Position numbers and translations under genes: made by a program. From assembly GCA_029448655.1 (NCBI GenBank), contig JACCLO010000020.1:62001-126000 (forward strand): a stretch of DNA of 64,000 nucleotides. Direction: 5' to 3'. The notes beneath the pieces are model-generated. The model was given only the letters and a program-made list of their open reading frames with translations. It made no database searches and was not told the DNA's origin. Positions 59,813 through 64,000 of the stretch are shown one piece after another. How positions within the stretch are numbered: the stretch's first letter is position 1; every line of letters begins with the position of its first letter. The stretch is from Wolfiporia cocos. Lineage: Eukaryota; Basidiomycota; Agaricomycetes; Polyporales; Phaeolaceae.

Positions 59813-60286
59813 GGTTGCCGTTGCAATCACCACGTATCCAGCGAAGTCTTTTAGCTCGACGCGGTCGAGGGCGATGGGACCGCGCGGTGTGATGGTGGCT
59901 GTAAGCCCGAAAGCGTAAGGGGTTGCCGTAACGAGCGCCGCAGCAGCGGTACAATCCGCCCGCAGGGCAGTGTCTCGCGTGAAACCCCACGGGTTCTTGG
60001 TGACAGTGTTCATTCGCAGACAATGCGGTCATGGCAGATTCTGTCTCGCATAAAGCGTACAAGCATAGGAGTAAGCCGGCAGTAGCAAAGTATCGCGGCC
60101 TCCGATGCCACTAGTACTGCGTCCGATTACATCACACAGTGGCGTGCAAAAATGCAACATAGGTGTTCAGTGTATAGTAAGTATATCAAACAGCAAAGAG
60201 GAGTAGTACGAGTGCCAGCTACCTACAACACCGCGGAAATGCCGACTTTCCGCAGATTCCAATCACCGGGTCCGGGCGAGGCGCCA

Positions 60287-62842
60287 TCAATGCACTGTCG
60301 TCCCGGACAAGTACCCATCGTGGCTCGGGCTTCGCGGCGGTATGCGCTGCATGTCCACCAGCGTCGCGGTCGAGGGATCCTCGAGCTGCTTGTAGCTGCT
60401 CTGTGGTCTTCCTGCGGCCGTGGGGAGGAGACTGCTGTCCTGCTGCGCAGCGCGGCGGCGCCTGCGGACGAAGCAGCATCGCCAGATGATGATGGCCATG
60501 ACAATGATAACAAACGCGAGGCACCCGACGAAGATCTCGGGCCAGCGGCTCAAAACGTACTCTTCGTACCTGAGGAGAAATTCCTTAGATACACTCAATA
60601 CATAAACTGCGCAGCCTGGCACTTACTGCTCCTTCTTCTCCGCTTCTGTCTCGGGCGAGTGCACTTCTTGCGATACGGGCAAGAGCCATTGTGACTTGGC
60701 CCCGGTGTTGTCGACGCCGCTCATACGCACTTGGACAAACGTCTCGTGGGCCTCGGTGAGGTTCGTCGTCGACAGCAGCTGGATGAATGGCTCGCCGAGA
60801 TCATGGTCGGTGTCTTCAACGAAGTTGCCGTAGTCGAACAGAGCATAAACGTTGCGGACTTGCGATCAAACAATCAGGAGAAACTCAACCACAGTTGGAA
60901 TCCACACATACTGAATGACATGCCCAGAATAATGTCATATTCACCCAGCAAACTGAACGCAGAGCTGCTGATAGGTTGGAACTGCAGGGATACGTAAGAA
61001 GATGGCAGCGGCACATCATCAGTGACTTACCGCCCCCACACAGGCTACTTCTCCCGTCGAAGGGAAGACCATGTCAAACTCGCTGCTGGACGTGTCAAGC
61101 GGGTGCACGGGGTAGTCATGCCCGCCAAACTTGAAGCTGATGTTCAGCATCTGGTCGCACGGGATCAGCCATACGCCCGCAGTGGTGTCGTACTCGGCGC
61201 CCTGCACACGTCCATAGATCGCATCGGACATGTCGCGCGGGACCTGTGGCAGCGTGTACCCCGAGTCGAATACGACGACGAGCTGGCCATCGGGCGCGGA
61301 GGGCACGATCGACTCGACCTTGATGGGGTTCCCGTCGGGCCCAATCACGCCGTTGACGTCCGTATACGTCTGCCAGTGCTGGTCGAGGTCCGTCAGCCGG
61401 TGCACCTTCTCCACGGTCAGCTTTGGCATGCTCGTCACGTCCTCGTAGCCCGGCACGATCTCCGAGATGCTCATCTGCCCCATCGGCGGTGACTTGGGGT
61501 CGCCCTCGCGGTTCAAGAGGACCGTCATGTAGTTGGAATCAGACGCATTCTGCTGGAAGATGCGGTCGAGCACGCTGTCCCCGCGCGAATCACCGATTTT
61601 GTCGCGAATGACGGAACCCGTGTTGGGCCCGAGCCCGATCAAGCCCTCGAAGCCCTCGGCCGCGATGTTGATGGAGAATGACGCCGTGTCCGTCACTAGC
61701 ACTGTGAGCACGTCAGACACAATGCAATTCCCGTGGACTTGTTAGCTCCAGCACGAGACAGCACCGCTCACGACAGGCAGGGTGCTCTGTTCGGAACTTA
61801 GCATGCCAACATTGAGCCACATGCTCTGAGCGTGTCTGAGTATCCATACAACGGATTATCATTATGCGGTGGCGGGCAGAAAGCCGGGTTTCGCAATGAT
61901 TGTCCATTGTCTGAGTACCCAGACAGACCACGAGCACTTCAGGCCGATAGCTGCATGTTTGGAGTATGCCTCGTAACCAGACCTGCCTGCAAGTCCAAAT
62001 ACTGAGGCTGCTGGTTGCGGATAAAAGGTGTGTCATACAACCATCACCGATCATCTGGATGGCTATCATATTACAGCCTAGAGACAGCTGCGATTTGTCA
62101 ACCGCAAATGGCGCACACTGTCAGATCCAATGTGAGGGCACAGTCTGCCAATGGCCATACAACTGGCCGCAAGCAAGGCAATGGCGCGCACAGGACTGGT
62201 TCCAGAGAGGTTGGAAGTTTTTGGTATCTCCTGTGTTCAAACACTGGCAACGGCCCTAGGACTTTGCAGCTCGGTCGCAGGCTATAGGGCATCGCGAGCT
62301 CGCCGCCAAAAGGCACATGTGGCAGGGTGCTGTCTCGTGCTTGCGAAGAACGAAACACGTACGATATGCCTGGTTCTCCACGGTGTAGTTACCAAAGTTC
62401 AGCGTCGCAGTATTCACATCGCCTGCCGGTACGGTTAAACAAGATATCACGACCAACGACACCCTTACCAGCTGCATCCCCGACCGCATAGGAGAGCGAC
62501 ACGGACTTGCCGAGGTCATTCGTGTTTGGGACCGTGCCAGTGACCCATAGGTCAGAGCTGGGACGCGTCAACACGCGCGCAACGCAGACAGCGGTGCGCG
62601 CCGCACCTTCCAGTGTCCAGGAGGACGGGGATCTCCCTGCCGCCGAGGGTGATGTTCGAGATGTACTCTGAGTTCTGGGTATTCTTCACGGGCAGCAGGG
62701 TATCATTGTTCGAGCGCGAATGCAGGCCCGAGCCCGAGCGTCGCTGGGAGGCCGTCCGGGTGCGCACTGGGAACGTCAGAGCATTTGCAAAGCGAGCATC
62801 GAGCAGCAAGCAGAGAAGAGCGAAAGGAAGCAGCGAGCGCAT
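60287..62842 (-). CDS. A1 aspartic peptidase, C-terminally membrane anchored (2)
   Basis: Paralogue of the neighbouring gene, same strand. Exons (minus): 62607-62842, 62469-62557, 62363-62422, 61031-61701, 60912-60981, 60627-60858, 60287-60593 (554 residues). Signal peptide MRSLLPFALLCLLLDARFANA. Active sites DTGSSDLWV (across intron 1) and VVFDSGYTLPQVP. FEGLIGLGPNTGSVI, YDIILGMSFIRNVYALFDYG, then the TM segment FVGCLAFVIIVMAIIIWRCC followed by RRRRR and a tail of about 50 residues. Intron positions match paralogue 1 for the first four exons, but intron 3 is 661 nt rather than about 50 and carries an insertion. The last intron as modelled is only 33 nt (60594-60626), and the junction is the weakest point of the model. 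Confidence 0.88.
61751..62340. mobile_element. Inverted-repeat-bounded insertion in peptidase intron 3
   Basis: GCACGAGACAGCACC at 61751-61765 has its exact complement at 62326-62340, bounding about 590 bp. Removing it leaves an intron of about 71 nt, close to normal. No open frame of note, no clear target duplication. Probably a MITE-like element tolerated because it is spliced out (inference). Confidence 0.55.
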
Positions 62843-63440
62843 TCAGGCGGATAAATGAACGGAAGGGTAAAGAACGGAGGATAGTGTGTGTGCTGGTGGT
62901 AGCGAGAGCAAGGCAACTGCTCGTCGTGGTCAACGCCGACCTGTTCTTCCGCCTTCCCGCCGCCGAGCGTGCCATCGTATTTTTGGGAGAGTAGCCGAGA
63001 GTGAAACGTAATCCGCGTAACCCAGCAACGGCTCGACGTTGCAGGTAAACAATTCGATCAACACTGGAGCAATAAGATACAAGCAAGAAGAGCATAGTAA
63101 TTCAAACGAGATTTTCGTTCATATACACGGCAGGTCAAGCGCTATATTAACGTGTGCAATAAGTGGTGAGCGCGGTCGTACGTTCTATCTGACTTGAGTT
63201 CTCTATATCCAGTCCATGCGAGCGTTGCAGGAAGAGGGGTGGTGAATTCTAGGGTATCCTGACAGAATCGGAGACTGTACACGTTCGTTCATAAGGCAAG
63301 GCTCATCGATGGCCAAGCTTCGTGCATGGGCACCGCAGACCGCGACCGGCCTCGTTCAACTCTCTTCCTCTCGGCCTTCTCTCCTCTCTCCCGCGCAGGA
63401 CACGAGCGCCGACATTCGCCCGACAACGCCCCGCGCAAGG
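62843..63440. other. Intergenic
   Basis: Promoter side of peptidase 2 and 3' side of the last gene. Nothing recognised. Confidence 0.45.
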
Positions 63441-64000
63441 CTACGATGCTCGGAGGCCTGTCGCAGCGGTGAACTCGCTGAACCCCGGCAGCTCGACCTT
63501 CTCGCGCTCCTGGCCCTCGCGCTCCGCCCCCGTCTCCTCGAGCGGCAGCGGCGCGGGCCGGTGCGTCGGCGACGACGGCGACGACGGCAGCTTCAGCGGC
63601 GGGAGCTTGATCGGCGGCGAGCACGCGCGGGACACGGGCACCGACGCGGCGGACGGCAGGCCCGGGTAGTCCGGCGGCGGCGGCGGCATCTCCGCGTGCG
63701 TGGGGTGCACGAGCGCGCTCGTCGGGTGGCGCGTGCGCGGGTGGATCGGCGTCATGCCGAACGCGACGCGCACCGAGTGCGCGAGGTGGTGGTGGTGCGG
63801 GTGCGCGCTGCTGCGGTGGCCGTACGGCGGCGAGGGCGCGCGCGAGCTCCCTGCGCTGCTCGTGCCGTGCGAGGCGAGCGAGTGCGAGTGGCTCCGCGGG
63901 CTGCTCCCGCTGCTGCTCGGCCCGCTCGAGAGCTGCGGCGTCGGCACGGGGACCACCGTGCGCTCGTGCGTGTACGGGACGTGGAACCCAGGGCTGCTGC
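63441..64000 (-). CDS. C-terminal part of a Ser/Pro/His-rich protein (5' end beyond window)
   Basis: The minus-strand frame is open from the window edge (64000) to the stop at 63441, so the start lies outside. Composition is low complexity: SSGPSSSGSSPRSHSHSL, a HPHHHHL run, PPPPPDYPGLPSA, and SPPIKLPPLKLPSSPSSP. It ends with a more ordered acidic piece (ETGAEREGQEREKVELPG) and LPGFSEFTAATGL. Such tails are common in basidiomycete transcription factors, but no DNA-binding domain is visible here, so the function stays open. Confidence 0.7.
   Translation of the reverse strand, partial: SSPGFHVPYTHERTVVPVPTPQLSSGPSSSGSSPRSHSHSLASHGTSSAGSSRAPSPPYGHRSSAHPHHHHLAHSVRVAFGMTPIHPRTRHPTSALVHPTHAEMPPPPPDYPGLPSAASVPVSRACSPPIKLPPLKLPSSPSSPTHRPAPLPLEETGAEREGQEREKVELPGFSEFTAATGLRAS

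Overview
The window is genomic DNA of a filamentous basidiomycete, most likely a wood-decay Agaricomycete. The genes carry many short GT-AG introns (about 46-75 nt, several with CTAAC/CTGAC-type branch sites). The P450 belongs to the CYP63 type known from white-rot polypores, and the other genes (porin, dynactin p62, glucoamylase with a starch-binding domain, membrane-anchored pepsin-like proteases, fungal seven-TM proteins) are fungal. Gene models were spliced by eye from open frames, GT/AG sites and family similarity; no search was run. Layout: 1-6 kb and 12-26 kb are repeat-rich. They hold four solo LTRs, each with a perfect 5-bp target duplication; a large fold-back element; a 1.2-kb hAT-like MITE inside an old retrotransposon protease fragment; and a 6-kb hAT-like element carrying nested insertions. 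Between them lie a dienelactone hydrolase (apparently frameshifted) and a 15-exon CYP63-like P450. A degraded copy of parts of this locus (hydrolase fragments, P450 3' end, DUF6534-like membrane gene) lies at 22.1-25.3 kb, with changes that look concentrated at CpG. From 26 kb on the window is gene-rich: a citrate synthase-like enzyme with a C-terminal AKL and no presequence, divergent from an MFS transporter; an aquaporin; then a compact block of VDAC porin, a Cdc25/rhodanese-like phosphatase, a Cox20-like assembly factor, a conserved basidiomycete protein, a SYLF-domain protein, a type II membrane nucleotide pyrophosphatase/phosphodiesterase, a seven-TM fungal protein, dynactin p62 and a PPxY membrane protein. 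The last 9 kb is an extracellular hydrolase block: glucoamylase (GH15+CBM20) followed by two tandem, C-terminally membrane-anchored A1 aspartic peptidases. The second peptidase has a 661-nt intron that contains an inverted-repeat-bounded insertion. The window ends inside a Ser/Pro/His-rich protein gene. Functionally, the 30-48 kb block is mostly organelle and housekeeping; 55-63 kb looks like secretion and surface digestion; 6-12 kb looks like oxidative catabolism.
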